Assembly: GCA_028869725.1 (NCBI GenBank)
Contig: JAGWRJ010000404.1
Span: 1 to 12,924 of the forward strand
DNA: 12,924 nt
Direction of reading: 5' to 3'
DNA from: Alphaproteobacteria bacterium
Lineage (GTDB): Bacteria; Pseudomonadota; Alphaproteobacteria; Micropepsales; Micropepsaceae
Shown one piece after another: positions 1 through 6,914 of the stretch. Below the pieces are notes generated by a model, which made no database searches, was not told the origin of the DNA, and saw only the letters and a program-made list of their open reading frames with translations. Each line of letters opens with the position of its first letter. The first letter of the stretch is position 1. The position numbers and the translations under genes were made by a program.

Positions 1-36
1 CTCGATCTCGGACGGCTTGGCCGAGTAGGTTTTCAT
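1..36 (-). CDS. rplM: 50S ribosomal protein L13, 5' end only
   Basis: Reading leftward from the ATG at 36-34, the 12 visible codons give MKTYSAKPSEIE. This is the characteristic start of alphaproteobacterial ribosomal protein L13, a large-subunit assembly protein that binds 23S rRNA. Only about 8% of the expected 140-155 residues lie in the window. A GGAG Shine-Dalgarno (46-49, read on the minus strand) sits 9 nt before the ATG, and a good promoter lies just behind it. rpsI (S9) usually follows rplM in one operon, but that would be outside the window. The call rests on a short but distinctive peptide. Confidence 0.85.
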   Translation of the reverse strand, partial: MKTYSAKPSEIE

Positions 37-62
37 GGCACTGTTCTCCGGTGAGGCCGGTC

Positions 63-90
63 ATGTAGCCGCGCGCTTCGCGTTCGTCAA
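63..90 (-). promoter_or_regulatory. Probable rplM promoter
   Basis: On the minus strand, TTGACG (85-90) and CTACAT (63-68) are separated by 16 bp, or 17 bp if the -35 is read as CTTGAC. This resembles strong housekeeping promoters of alphaproteobacteria. Transcription would start near 55-57, giving a leader of about 20 nt that contains only the Shine-Dalgarno. Spacing and orientation fit rplM; no transcript data are available. Confidence 0.6.
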
Positions 91-440
91 GCGCAAACCC
101 CGCAAAACCCCGGAAAAATCTGGCCTTTCGTTATGCGGTAGTATAATACCTCATAAATTTGGGACCCACCGCGGCGATATCCTCAGGAGACGGATCGCCA
201 TTGGGCCGGATCGGCCCGCCCCCGACGGGCCGGTGCGCGCACCTCGCCCCGCTCCAGGCCCGGAACCAGACAAAAGCCGGGGCGTATAATTGCCTGCGCC
301 GCTCAAAAGGCGCAAAAAGCTCTTTAAGACCGTCTTCACCACAGTCTTCGGCAGGACCAGAGCGTCACGCAAACCGCGCCTGCGCTCTTCCGCGTGGGCA
401 TGCGGGGTGCGGTCCAGTATCACGCCAATGGAGTGAACCA
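91..440. other. Intergenic region between rplM and the crotonase gene
   Basis: I see no convincing gene in this 350-base stretch. It holds a TATAAT at 142-147 inside an imperfect palindrome (137-150) and a second TATAAT at 285-290. Neither has a recognisable -35 at 16-18 bp, so neither is called as a promoter. GC-rich dyads follow: GGGCCG (203-208) can pair with CGGCCC (212-217), and the overlapping GGCCCG (213-218) can instead pair with CGGGCC (226-231). A further stem is GCGCC 296-300 with GGCGC 309-313. The crotonase frame stays open upstream to 159, but the residues lack crotonase character and the GGAG-preceded ATG at 441 is the better start. Confidence 0.5.
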
Positions 441-1235
441 ATGTCCACGGCCCCACTAGTCCTCACCGACCGTCAAGGCGCCGTTTTGCGCCTCACCCTG
501 AACCGGGCTTCAGCCCGCAATGCCCTCAGTCTTGAGCTCATGGATGGCCTCAAGGCGGCGCTCGATACGGCAGCAAAGGATCGCGACCTTCATGTCATCG
601 TGCTTGCGGCAGACGGCCCTACCTTCTCCTCAGGACACGATCTCAAGGAAATGAACGCCAAGCGCAGCGATGGCGATCGCGGGCGCGCAGCCTACACGCA
701 GATCTTCCGGCGCTGCTCCGAACTCATGATGACGATTGTCCGTCACCCGCTGCCGGTGATCGCCGAGGTTCAGGGCATTGCCACGGCGGCCGGCTGCCAA
801 CTTGTTGCCAGCTGCGACCTCGCAGTGGCCTCTTCCGCGGCCCGCTTTGCCACTCCAGGCGTAAACATCGGACTTTTTTGCTCGACCCCGATGGTTGCTC
901 TGTCGCGTAACCTGTCGCGCAAGCATGCCATGGCTATGCTCTTGACTGCAGACCTGATCTCGGCCGAGGAAGCGCAGGGCCTTGGGCTTGTCAACAAGGT
1001 AGTACCGCCAGAGCTTTTGACACCCGAGACCATGACGCTTGCCGGGCGTATAGCTGCCAAGCCCCGCGCTACCGTGCGCACGGGCAAGGAAGCATTCTAC
1101 CGCCAGCTCGAACTGCCGCTCAGCGAAGCCTATGCCTATACCGCCCAGGTCATGACCGAGAACATGCTTGCAGCAGAAGCCGAGGAAGGCATCTGCGCAT
1201 TCCTTGAAAAGCGCACTCCCAACTGGCCTGCATAG
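441..1235 (+). CDS. Crotonase-superfamily protein, ECHDC3-like (enoyl-CoA hydratase/isomerase fold)
   Basis: The 264-residue protein has the usual length and fold signatures of the enoyl-CoA hydratase/isomerase family: a first oxyanion-loop segment FSSGHDL at residues 62-68 and a second, GIATAAGCQL, at 112-121. The stretch from GLFCSTP (144-150) to the FLEKR near the C-terminus closely resembles mitochondrial ECHDC3. The two glutamates that drive hydration in classical hydratase (Glu144 and Glu164 in rat) are replaced here by Gln120 and Gly140. A different reaction on an acyl-CoA, or acyl-CoA binding alone, is therefore more likely than simple hydration. The start is set by GGAG at 430-433, 7 nt before the ATG. 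It leads a cytosolic gene cluster, with the CoA-binding gene 48 nt downstream. Family membership is firm; substrate and activity are unknown. Confidence 0.85.
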   Translation: MSTAPLVLTDRQGAVLRLTLNRASARNALSLELMDGLKAALDTAAKDRDLHVIVLAADGPTFSSGHDLKEMNAKRSDGDRGRAAYTQIFRRCSELMMTIVRHPLPVIAEVQGIATAAGCQLVASCDLAVASSAARFATPGVNIGLFCSTPMVALSRNLSRKHAMAMLLTADLISAEEAQGLGLVNKVVPPELLTPETMTLAGRIAAKPRATVRTGKEAFYRQLELPLSEAYAYTAQVMTENMLAAEAEEGICAFLEKRTPNWPA

Positions 1236-1283
1236 CGCGACGGCCGGCCAGTTCCCATTACCCATTTGTGGTGCAAGAAACCG

Positions 1284-1799
1284 ATGCCAAGCTATCCCGA
1301 CAGTCTCATCAAATCGATCCTGCGTTCGACCAAGACTATTGCCATGATAGGCGCCAGCGGCAACGAAATGCGCCCGTCCTACTTCGCGATGAAGTACCTC
1401 CTCGACAAGGGCTTCCTTATCGATCCCGTCAACCCGTCCCTGGCTGGAAAGGAGATTCTCGGCCGCAGAGTTTATGCCAGCCTCAGCGACGTTCCCGGCC
1501 CCATCGACATGGTCGATATTTTCCGCGGAGCCGATGCTGCGCCCGGCATCGTGCGCGAAGCCATTGCGGAGAAAGTCCGGCTTGGGATCAAGGTGATCTG
1601 GATGCAACTAGGTGTTATCAGCGAAGAGGCGGCCGCGCTCGCCCAGGACGCGGGCTTTACCGTCATCATGGATCGCTGCCCCAAGATCGAGCATGGCCGG
1701 TTTTCGGGGGAAATCGGCTGGATGGGCGTCAATCGTAGAGTAATTGACAACCGCAAACCCGCACTCTTCGGCAAGGGCGGAAGCCTCACGCGCACATGA
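1284..1799 (+). CDS. CoA-binding Rossmann-fold protein (CoA_binding_2 / YccU type)
   Basis: The 171-residue protein consists of one CoA-binding domain. The nucleotide-binding loop AMIGASGNEMRPSY is at residues 20-33, PVNP at 48-51, the VIWMQLGV strand at 104-111 and the MDRCPKIEHGR motif with Cys132 at 129-139. All are hallmarks of the small stand-alone CoA-binding proteins related to the acetyl-CoA synthetase (ADP-forming) domain. The biochemical role of these proteins is not well established, though binding a CoA species is expected. The ATG at 1284 begins at the normal family N-terminus, but no clear Shine-Dalgarno precedes it. A TTG at 1266 in the same frame is a less likely start. Its stop codon overlaps the next gene's ATG by 4 bases (ATGA), implying translational coupling to the glutathione S-transferase. 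Next to an acyl-CoA-type crotonase, a CoA-related role is plausible. Confidence 0.85.
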   Translation: MPSYPDSLIKSILRSTKTIAMIGASGNEMRPSYFAMKYLLDKGFLIDPVNPSLAGKEILGRRVYASLSDVPGPIDMVDIFRGADAAPGIVREAIAEKVRLGIKVIWMQLGVISEEAAALAQDAGFTVIMDRCPKIEHGRFSGEIGWMGVNRRVIDNRKPALFGKGGSLTRT

Positions 1800-2404
1800 C
1801 CACGCAGTCACCAGTGCCGATGACGATCTATGGCGATTCCATTTCCGGTAACTGCCACAAGGTCAAGTTTGTCGCCGACTATCTGGGCATCCCCTACCTC
1901 TGGATCGAAACCAGCGTGCTTCAAAAGGAGACTCGCACGCCGGAATTTCTCGCTCTCAATCCGGCCGGCCAGGTACCCCTCGTCGCCTTTCCCGATGGCC
2001 GCGTACTCGCCCAGTCCAACGCCATCATGCTTCATCTGGCCGAAGGCTCTGCACTCATTCCTGCCGAGCCCTTCGCGCGAGCCCAAATGTTCCAGTGGCT
2101 GTTCTGGGAGCAGTACAGCCATGAGACGGCTGTAGCCGTCCTGCGCTTTCGGAAAGCTTTTCTGAAGCTTCCCGAATGCGAGATCGATCCGGCGTTGTGG
2201 CCTCGCTGCACAGCCGTTCTTGCCCTGATGGAGAACCATCTCGTGCAGCGCCGGTATTTCGTAGACGAAACACTGTCGCTCGCCGACATTGCACTGCTCG
2301 CCTATACGCGCCTTGCGCCAGAGGCCGGCCTCGCACTGCCCCCTGAGATTGCCCGCTGGGTCAAGCGGATCGAGGTCGATCTCAAAATCACTGCTCAGCC
2401 TTGA
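1796..2404 (+). CDS. Glutathione S-transferase family protein (first of two)
   Basis: The 202-residue cytosolic protein has a thioredoxin-like N-terminal domain (residues 9-82) and an all-helical C-terminal domain. Visible glutathione-site features are the DSISGNC loop at 14-20 with Ser15/Ser17, the cis-proline Pro61 in GQVPLV, and the QSNAI motif at 73-77, whose Gln-Ser contacts the gamma-glutamyl group. LSLADIALLAY near residue 162 is the usual helix-capping motif of the C-terminal domain. The ATG at 1796 overlaps the upstream stop as ATGA and is taken as the start. An in-frame ATG at 1820 would place the family's typical N-terminus exactly at the protein start and cannot be excluded. Substrate is unknown. 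It shares only modest resemblance with the second transferase, so the pair is not a recent duplication. Confidence 0.88.
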   Translation: MTTQSPVPMTIYGDSISGNCHKVKFVADYLGIPYLWIETSVLQKETRTPEFLALNPAGQVPLVAFPDGRVLAQSNAIMLHLAEGSALIPAEPFARAQMFQWLFWEQYSHETAVAVLRFRKAFLKLPECEIDPALWPRCTAVLALMENHLVQRRYFVDETLSLADIALLAYTRLAPEAGLALPPEIARWVKRIEVDLKITAQP

Positions 2405-2415
2405 AGGAGCCTCTC

Positions 2416-3060
2416 ATGCTGACAATCTGGGGTCGCACCACATCGCTGAATGTCCAGAAGGTGATGTGGACAGTGGGCGAACTTTCCCTACCCCACCAAC
2501 GTATCGATGCAGGTGGCCGCTTTGGAGGTCTAGCGTCTACCGAGTTTCGGGCTTTAAACCCCAACGGACTCATTCCAGTGCTCAAGGACGAGGATCTCGT
2601 GCTGTGGGAATCGCACGCGATCGTGCGCTACCTTTGCGCCCGGTACGGAAATGGATCGCTTTGGACAGAGGATGCGCGCATTCGGGCTGAATCCGACAAG
2701 TGGATGGAGTGGACGTCGACCACCCTTCAACCGACATTCACCGGCGGCGTGTTCTGGGGCTTTTATCGTACGCCGCCGGCACAGCGAAACTGGAATGCCA
2801 TCCATGCGGCGCTGAACCGCTGCGTCGAGCTTTTCGGCATCCTCGACAGGGTTTTGAGCGACCGATCTTTTCTGGCCGGCGATCAGCTGTCCATGGCCGA
2901 CATTGTGGCAGGAGCGCAGCTCTACCGCTATTTCACGCTCGACATTGAGCGACCTCGCCTGCCGCATGTCGAGGCCTGGTACCAGAGACTGAGCCAACGC
3001 CCTGCTTATGCTACCCATGTCATGGTGCCGTACGACGAACTGCGCGGCCGGGATACCTGA
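2416..3060 (+). CDS. Glutathione S-transferase family protein (second of two)
   Basis: The 214-residue protein has the GRTTSLNVQKV start (residues 6-16) typical of a bacterial transferase group. It also has the cis-proline Pro54 in LIPVL, the WESHAI glutathione motif at 64-69 (Glu65-Ser66), and LSMADI in the helical domain. It should conjugate or reduce substrates with glutathione in the cytoplasm; the substrate is not readable from sequence. The start is decided by AAGGAG at 2404-2409, 6 nt before the ATG. That Shine-Dalgarno shares one base with the first transferase's stop codon, so the two are almost certainly co-translated. After the TGA at 3058-3060 the frame stays open for 34 more codons, but the family normally ends where this protein does. 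Confidence 0.9.
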   Translation: MLTIWGRTTSLNVQKVMWTVGELSLPHQRIDAGGRFGGLASTEFRALNPNGLIPVLKDEDLVLWESHAIVRYLCARYGNGSLWTEDARIRAESDKWMEWTSTTLQPTFTGGVFWGFYRTPPAQRNWNAIHAALNRCVELFGILDRVLSDRSFLAGDQLSMADIVAGAQLYRYFTLDIERPRLPHVEAWYQRLSQRPAYATHVMVPYDELRGRDT

Positions 3061-3501
3061 CCGTACCGCAATGACAGCGAAGGATATCTGAGCGCATTGC
3101 TCCGTCACGTGTTCGATCACGTCCTCGACCTGCTCGCGGAGAAGGGTGCTCAAAGCCAGCTATAACGCCAGCACCTCCTGCGCGGATAGACCGTCGCTGC
3201 AGATCATGCTTGCAGCCTTTGCCATGCGCTCGTGCGTTGAGGACGCAACGACGCCTGACCTGCCAGATGCCACCCGCTCTTTACGGCACCTGAGATTTCA
3301 GGGGAGTTCCTCATTTTATCATGAAGGTCGCTTCAGTCCGAACAAAACTACAGCATTGTAGCGGGAGTTTTGCGCATGAACCGGGACGATAGACGCCTGA
3401 GTGCGACTACCTATGGCACGGCCCACGCTCCTGACGCGGCTGGCTTGCCCCTCGCGCAAGGCTTGGCTACTGATGCGAGGCAGGAACGGCAGGAGACAGA
3501 C
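3061..3501. other. Gap before metY; possible broken minus-strand ORF and metY leader
   Basis: This is the longest gap in the left half. Between about 3300 and 3062 the minus strand carries an open frame, interrupted by a single TAG (3162-3164), whose translation looks protein-like (MAKAASMICSDGL, then LSAQEVLAL, stop, LALSTLLREQVEDVIEH). I do not recognise it. It may be a decayed gene or chance. The second half (3340-3501) leads into metY. It contains a small hairpin CTACA-GCAT-TGTAG (3348-3361) followed by GGGAG (3363-3367) and an in-frame ATG at 3376. A longer-range pair, CCTCGC/GCGAGG, lies further on. I found no SAM riboswitch core (no GCTAAA element) and no convincing terminator or promoter. 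Confidence 0.4.
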
Positions 3502-4782
3502 ATGGGCGACTACGGATTTTCCACCTTGAGCGTTCATGCGGGTGCTCAACCGGACCCGGCGACCGGTGCACGCGCAACCCCCATCTACCAGACCACATCC
3601 TATGTGTTCGAAGATGCGGACCACGCCGCGGCCCTGTTCAATCTCCAGGTTTTCGGTAACATCTACTCGCGCATCAACAATCCTACCAATGCCGTGCTCG
3701 AAGAGCGCGTTGCCGCATTGGAAAATGGTCGCGCCGCACTTGCCGTCAGTTCCGGCCATGCTGCCCAGTTCATCGCCCTTCACACCCTGATGGCGCCGGG
3801 CGACGAGATCGTTGCTGCTCACCAGCTCTATGGTGGCTCGATCAACCAGTTCAGCCAGGCTTTCGCCAAGTTCGATTGGCACGTCAAATGGGCCGACGCC
3901 CGCAACCCGGAGAGCTTCCGCGCCGCACTGTCGCCCCGAACCAAGGCCGTGTTCATCGAGAGCATTGCCAATCCGGGCGGTATCATCACTGATATCGAAG
4001 CCATTGCTGCCATTGCCCACAGTGCCGGCGTACCGCTTCTGGTCGATAACACCTTCGCGACGCCCTATCTGATCCGCCCGATCGAGTGGGGAGCCGACAT
4101 CGTGCTGCATTCGGCCACCAAATTTCTGGGGGGCCACGGCAATTCGGTGGCAGGCGTGATCGTGGATTCGGGACGTTTCGACTGGGGCAGCGGCAAATAC
4201 CCCACCCTGAGCGAACCCTGCCCCTCCTATCATGGCATGAAGCTGTGGGAGACATTTGGCGACATGGCTTTTGCCATCGCGTGCCGGGTGCTTGGTCTGC
4301 GCGATCTCGGCCCCGCGCTGTCGCCCACCAATGCCTTCCTTGTTCTTACCGGCATCGAGACTCTGCCGTTGCGCATGCAGAAGCATTGCGACAATGCCCT
4401 GGCCGTTGCCAAATGGCTCAAGCAGGATCCGCGCGTCGACTGGGTCAATTATGCGGGACTGCCCGATGATCCCTGCTACAGCCTGCACCGTACCTACTGC
4501 CCGAAAGGCGCCGGAGCCGTATTTACGTTCGGCCTCAAGGGGGGCTATGAGGCTGGCATCGCACTGGTCAATTCGGTGAAACTCTTCAGCCACCTCGCCA
4601 ATGTCGGCGACACACGCAGTCTCATCATTCATCCGGCTTCCACCACCCATCGTCAGCTGAGCGAGGAGCAAAAGAAGGCGAGCGGAGCGACCGGTGATGT
4701 CGTTCGCCTGTCCATCGGTATTGAAGATGTCACGGATCTAATCGCCGATCTCGATCAGGCACTGAGCGCTGCCGCTGGCTGA
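3502..4782 (+). CDS. metY: O-acetylhomoserine aminocarboxypropyltransferase (sulfhydrylase)
   Basis: The 426-residue enzyme belongs to the PLP-dependent Cys/Met-metabolism family and makes homocysteine from O-acetylhomoserine and sulfide in methionine synthesis. The opening GFSTLSVHAGAQPDPATGAR is diagnostic for MetY. The cofactor site is complete: Tyr55/Arg57 in IYSRINNP (phosphate contacts from the partner subunit), SSGHAAQF at 83-90, Asp182 in VDNTFATPYL, and the Schiff-base Lys207 in SATKFLGGHGN. Its length matches MetY rather than the shorter MetB/MetZ enzymes. AGGAG at 3491-3495, 6 nt before the ATG, and the family N-terminus decide the start. An in-frame ATG at 3376 with its own GGGAG would add 42 residues unlike the family. 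Its last 28 bases overlap the end of ctaA on the opposite strand. Cytosolic, normally tetrameric. Confidence 0.93.
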   Translation: MGDYGFSTLSVHAGAQPDPATGARATPIYQTTSYVFEDADHAAALFNLQVFGNIYSRINNPTNAVLEERVAALENGRAALAVSSGHAAQFIALHTLMAPGDEIVAAHQLYGGSINQFSQAFAKFDWHVKWADARNPESFRAALSPRTKAVFIESIANPGGIITDIEAIAAIAHSAGVPLLVDNTFATPYLIRPIEWGADIVLHSATKFLGGHGNSVAGVIVDSGRFDWGSGKYPTLSEPCPSYHGMKLWETFGDMAFAIACRVLGLRDLGPALSPTNAFLVLTGIETLPLRMQKHCDNALAVAKWLKQDPRVDWVNYAGLPDDPCYSLHRTYCPKGAGAVFTFGLKGGYEAGIALVNSVKLFSHLANVGDTRSLIIHPASTTHRQLSEEQKKASGATGDVVRLSIGIEDVTDLIADLDQALSAAAG

Positions 4783-5849
4783 ACCTTGGTTAGAGCCGCG
4801 CCCGCACCTGCCATCTCATATGCATGCCACAGAGCCGCGGAAAAGAGTGCGACGGCGGTGATCTGATGGAGCGCGGCAAGCGGAATCGGCACCTCGTTGA
4901 GCAGGGTGGCGATGCCGAGCGAAATCTGGATTAGCACCAGCCCGAATAGGAGGTGGGCGCTGATCTTGCGGGCGCCGGATTGCCGTCGCGCCGCAATGAA
5001 CAGTGCCAGTGCCCCCAAAAATACAAGATAGGCCCCCATCCGGTGATCAAACTGGGCAAGGCCCGGATTTGCGAAAAAATTCAGATACCAGGGACTCTGG
5101 ACAAAGGGACGCTCTGGTCCAAAGCCGCCGTTCATGCTCGGCCAGGTCTCGTAGATGAGGCCGGCATGAAGACCCGCGACCAGCGCTCCCATTAACATCT
5201 GGACATACACCAGAAGGGCCACGAGCTTGGCGAGGAACGCCTGGGGCGCAGGGCGCAGATCGGCCAGTTTGGGCCGCAGATACTGAAACGCTGTCCACAG
5301 GATTACCGCGAAAAGAAACAGTGCGAGCCCCAGATGTGCGGCCAGGCGATACTGGCTCACTGAGACCCGTGTCGAGGTTTCGATACCGCTCGTCACCATC
5401 CACCAGCCGACAAGCCCCTGCAGCCCGCCGAGGACGAAGAGCGTAATCATGCGCGGCCATTCTCTGCGGACGATGTAACCCCGCCAGGCGAACCACAAAA
5501 ACGGCAGCAGAAAGACAAGTCCGATCAGCCGGCCAAGGAGGCGGTGGCTCCATTCCCACCAGAAAATGCCCTTGAACTGCGACAGCGTCATGCCGCGGTT
5601 TTCAAAGCGATATTGGGGAATCTCCTTGTAGTGATCGAATTCCCGCATCCAGGCAGCATGAGACAGCGGGGGCACTACCCCTGAGATCGGGTGCCAGGTG
5701 GTGATGGAAAGACCTGAGCCTGTCAGGCGGGTCAGACCGCCGACGAGCACCATGGCGGCGATCATCGCCGCCACTACGGCGAGCCAGAGCCCGACCGCGC
5801 GGCGCCCCGGCCGGGCGGATTGAGCGAGCGAAGTGGTCAGGGCCGTCAT
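4755..5849 (-). CDS. ctaA: Heme A synthase, type 2 (COX15/CtaA)
   Basis: The 364-residue inner-membrane protein oxidises the C8 methyl of heme O to a formyl group, giving heme A for aa3-type cytochrome oxidase. About eight hydrophobic segments are visible, the first at residues 20-38. The four heme-ligand histidines of the family are all present: His102 in EWSHRLLGR, His172 in RLAAHLGLAL, His269 in QFDHRMGAY and His328 in LAALHQITAV. Glu99, before the first histidine, is also conserved. The large loop after helix 1, with GSGLSITTWHPISGVVPP, marks the COX15-like class used by mitochondria and alphaproteobacteria. An AAGG Shine-Dalgarno about 7 nt upstream supports the start. It is divergent from the DUF2842 gene (58 bp between them) and convergent with metY. 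Confidence 0.94.
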   Translation of the reverse strand: MTALTTSLAQSARPGRRAVGLWLAVVAAMIAAMVLVGGLTRLTGSGLSITTWHPISGVVPPLSHAAWMREFDHYKEIPQYRFENRGMTLSQFKGIFWWEWSHRLLGRLIGLVFLLPFLWFAWRGYIVRREWPRMITLFVLGGLQGLVGWWMVTSGIETSTRVSVSQYRLAAHLGLALFLFAVILWTAFQYLRPKLADLRPAPQAFLAKLVALLVYVQMLMGALVAGLHAGLIYETWPSMNGGFGPERPFVQSPWYLNFFANPGLAQFDHRMGAYLVFLGALALFIAARRQSGARKISAHLLFGLVLIQISLGIATLLNEVPIPLAALHQITAVALFSAALWHAYEMAGAGAALTKVQPAAALSA

Positions 5850-5907
5850 CGAGCACCTTGCCTTGAACTGGAAAAAGGCCTGATAAACCCCTGAACGTCA
5901 AAGGTCC

Positions 5908-6132
5908 ATGCGCTCAATGTCGCCCCGTCTCAAGAAACTGATCGGCACCATCATCATCCTGATCTGGCTGCCCATCTATGCGCTTTTGGCAATGGGGGTT
6001 GCCATCCACGTTCTGCCCGGGGCTGCCTGGTACACCGCCTTTGCCTACTATGCCCTCGCCGGCATGCTCTGGATCGTTCCGATCGGCCTGATGTTTCCCT
6101 GGATGCACCGTCCACCCGTGCGCCGGCGCTGA
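5908..6132 (+). CDS. DUF2842 family small membrane protein
   Basis: The 74-residue protein has a short basic N-terminus (SPRLKKLIG) and two hydrophobic helices (about residues 10-33 and 40-64). It ends in a basic tail (HRPPVRRR) after FPWM. This matches the DUF2842 pattern known from alphaproteobacteria, where it is often found beside ctaA. Its function is unknown; a link to heme A or cytochrome oxidase biogenesis is only suggested by the neighbour. AAAGG at 5900-5904 is 3 nt from the ATG at 5908 and 12 nt from an in-frame ATG at 5917. Neither spacing is ideal, so the protein may be 71 residues. Its stop codon abuts the stop codon of the convergent SDR gene with no base between. Confidence 0.8.
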   Translation: MRSMSPRLKKLIGTIIILIWLPIYALLAMGVAIHVLPGAAWYTAFAYYALAGMLWIVPIGLMFPWMHRPPVRRR

Positions 6133-6891
6133 TTACTCCGCATAGATCATCCTGATCGTCATCCCGCCATCAATCACGAGATTCTGGCCGGTGATGAAAC
6201 CCGCGCCTTCGGCAAGAAAGAGGCAGGCCTCGGCGATGTCCGAGGGTCTGCCCACCCGTCCGACCGGATGCTGCGTCTTATCCGCTTCAGAGTGTACTGG
6301 CGTGCGGGCAAGCCGTGCCTTCTGCCAATCCGAAACCTCGATCCAGCCAGGACTGATGGCATTGACGCGAATCCGATGGGCGCCAAGGCTGACCGCCATG
6401 GCGTGGGTGAGCGCTACGAGCGCCCCTTTGGAGGCAGAATAGGCTTCCGTCCCCGGCTCGGACATGAGTGCGCGCGTCGAGGCGATGTTGATGATGGCGC
6501 CAGGCTTCTTGGCCGCAACCATGCGCCGGGCAACCCCTTGCGCAGACAAAAACGTACCGCGCAGATTGACCGCCAGCACCCGGTCAAAATCCTCTTCGCT
6601 GAGATCGAGAAAGGGGCCATTGCGCAAAATCCCCGCATTGTTCACGAGCACGTCTGCCGCACCGAAATTGGCCTCGGTTTGGGCGAGCCAGTCCTCCACA
6701 TCCGCGCGGCGCGCAACATCTCCCACGCGATACATGCTCCGGCCGCCCGCCTTTTCGATATGTTCAGCGCACTCAGCGAGCGCCTCCGCATCGCTGTCCA
6801 GAAGCGACACGCCATAGTCATGCGCGGCAAAGTGATAGGCGATCGCCCGGCCGATACCCTGCCCACCGCCGGTTATGACTGCGACTTTCAT
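6133..6891 (-). CDS. Short-chain dehydrogenase/reductase (SDR), NAD(P)-dependent
   Basis: This is a classical SDR of 252 residues: TGGGQGIGR at 7-15 (cofactor glycine motif), NNAG at 84-87, catalytic Ser138 in IINIAS, and Tyr151/Lys155 in YSASK. PGWI at 181-184 and DGGM at 241-244 complete the family signature. An aspartate after the second strand (Asp32 in LLDSD) argues for NAD rather than NADP. The C-terminus MTIRMIYAE is of a kind I associate with SDRs of unknown substrate. The frame extends upstream to 7011, but those 40 residues are not SDR-like and there is no Shine-Dalgarno there, so MKVAVITGGG is taken as the start even though its own ribosome site is weak. Cytosolic; the substrate cannot be deduced. 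Confidence 0.9.
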   Translation of the reverse strand: MKVAVITGGGQGIGRAIAYHFAAHDYGVSLLDSDAEALAECAEHIEKAGGRSMYRVGDVARRADVEDWLAQTEANFGAADVLVNNAGILRNGPFLDLSEEDFDRVLAVNLRGTFLSAQGVARRMVAAKKPGAIINIASTRALMSEPGTEAYSASKGALVALTHAMAVSLGAHRIRVNAISPGWIEVSDWQKARLARTPVHSEADKTQHPVGRVGRPSDIAEACLFLAEGAGFITGQNLVIDGGMTIRMIYAE

Positions 6892-6914
6892 GGACGTATC
6901 CGCATTAGGTTCAG

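Noticed and set aside
142..147. TATAAT as -10 box of a plus-strand promoter
   Set aside because: No -35-like hexamer at 16-18 bp and no extended -10; the same holds for the TATAAT at 285-290.
159..440. 94-residue N-terminal extension of the crotonase
   Set aside because: The sequence is low-complexity and unlike the family; GGAG 7 nt before ATG 441 gives a normal-length protein.
630..1607. 325-residue minus-strand open frame opposite the crotonase and CoA-binding genes
   Set aside because: It spans two genuine genes and the gap between them, and has no family signature.
3061..3165. 34-codon in-frame read-through extension of the second GST
   Set aside because: The family normally ends at the TGA at 3058-3060 and there is no read-through signal; the open stretch may reflect the antisense frame instead.
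3289..3320. Rho-independent terminator (CCTGA-GATT-TCAGG)
   Set aside because: The stem is only 5 bp and is not followed by a continuous T run.
3061..3501. SAM-II type riboswitch before metY
   Set aside because: Expected in many alphaproteobacteria, but the conserved GCTAAA and GATTT core elements are not present in the right arrangement.
3319..4671. 450-residue open frame on the minus strand opposite metY
   Set aside because: It lies antisense to a complete, motif-rich metY and has no recognisable domain; it is a codon-bias shadow in GC-rich DNA.
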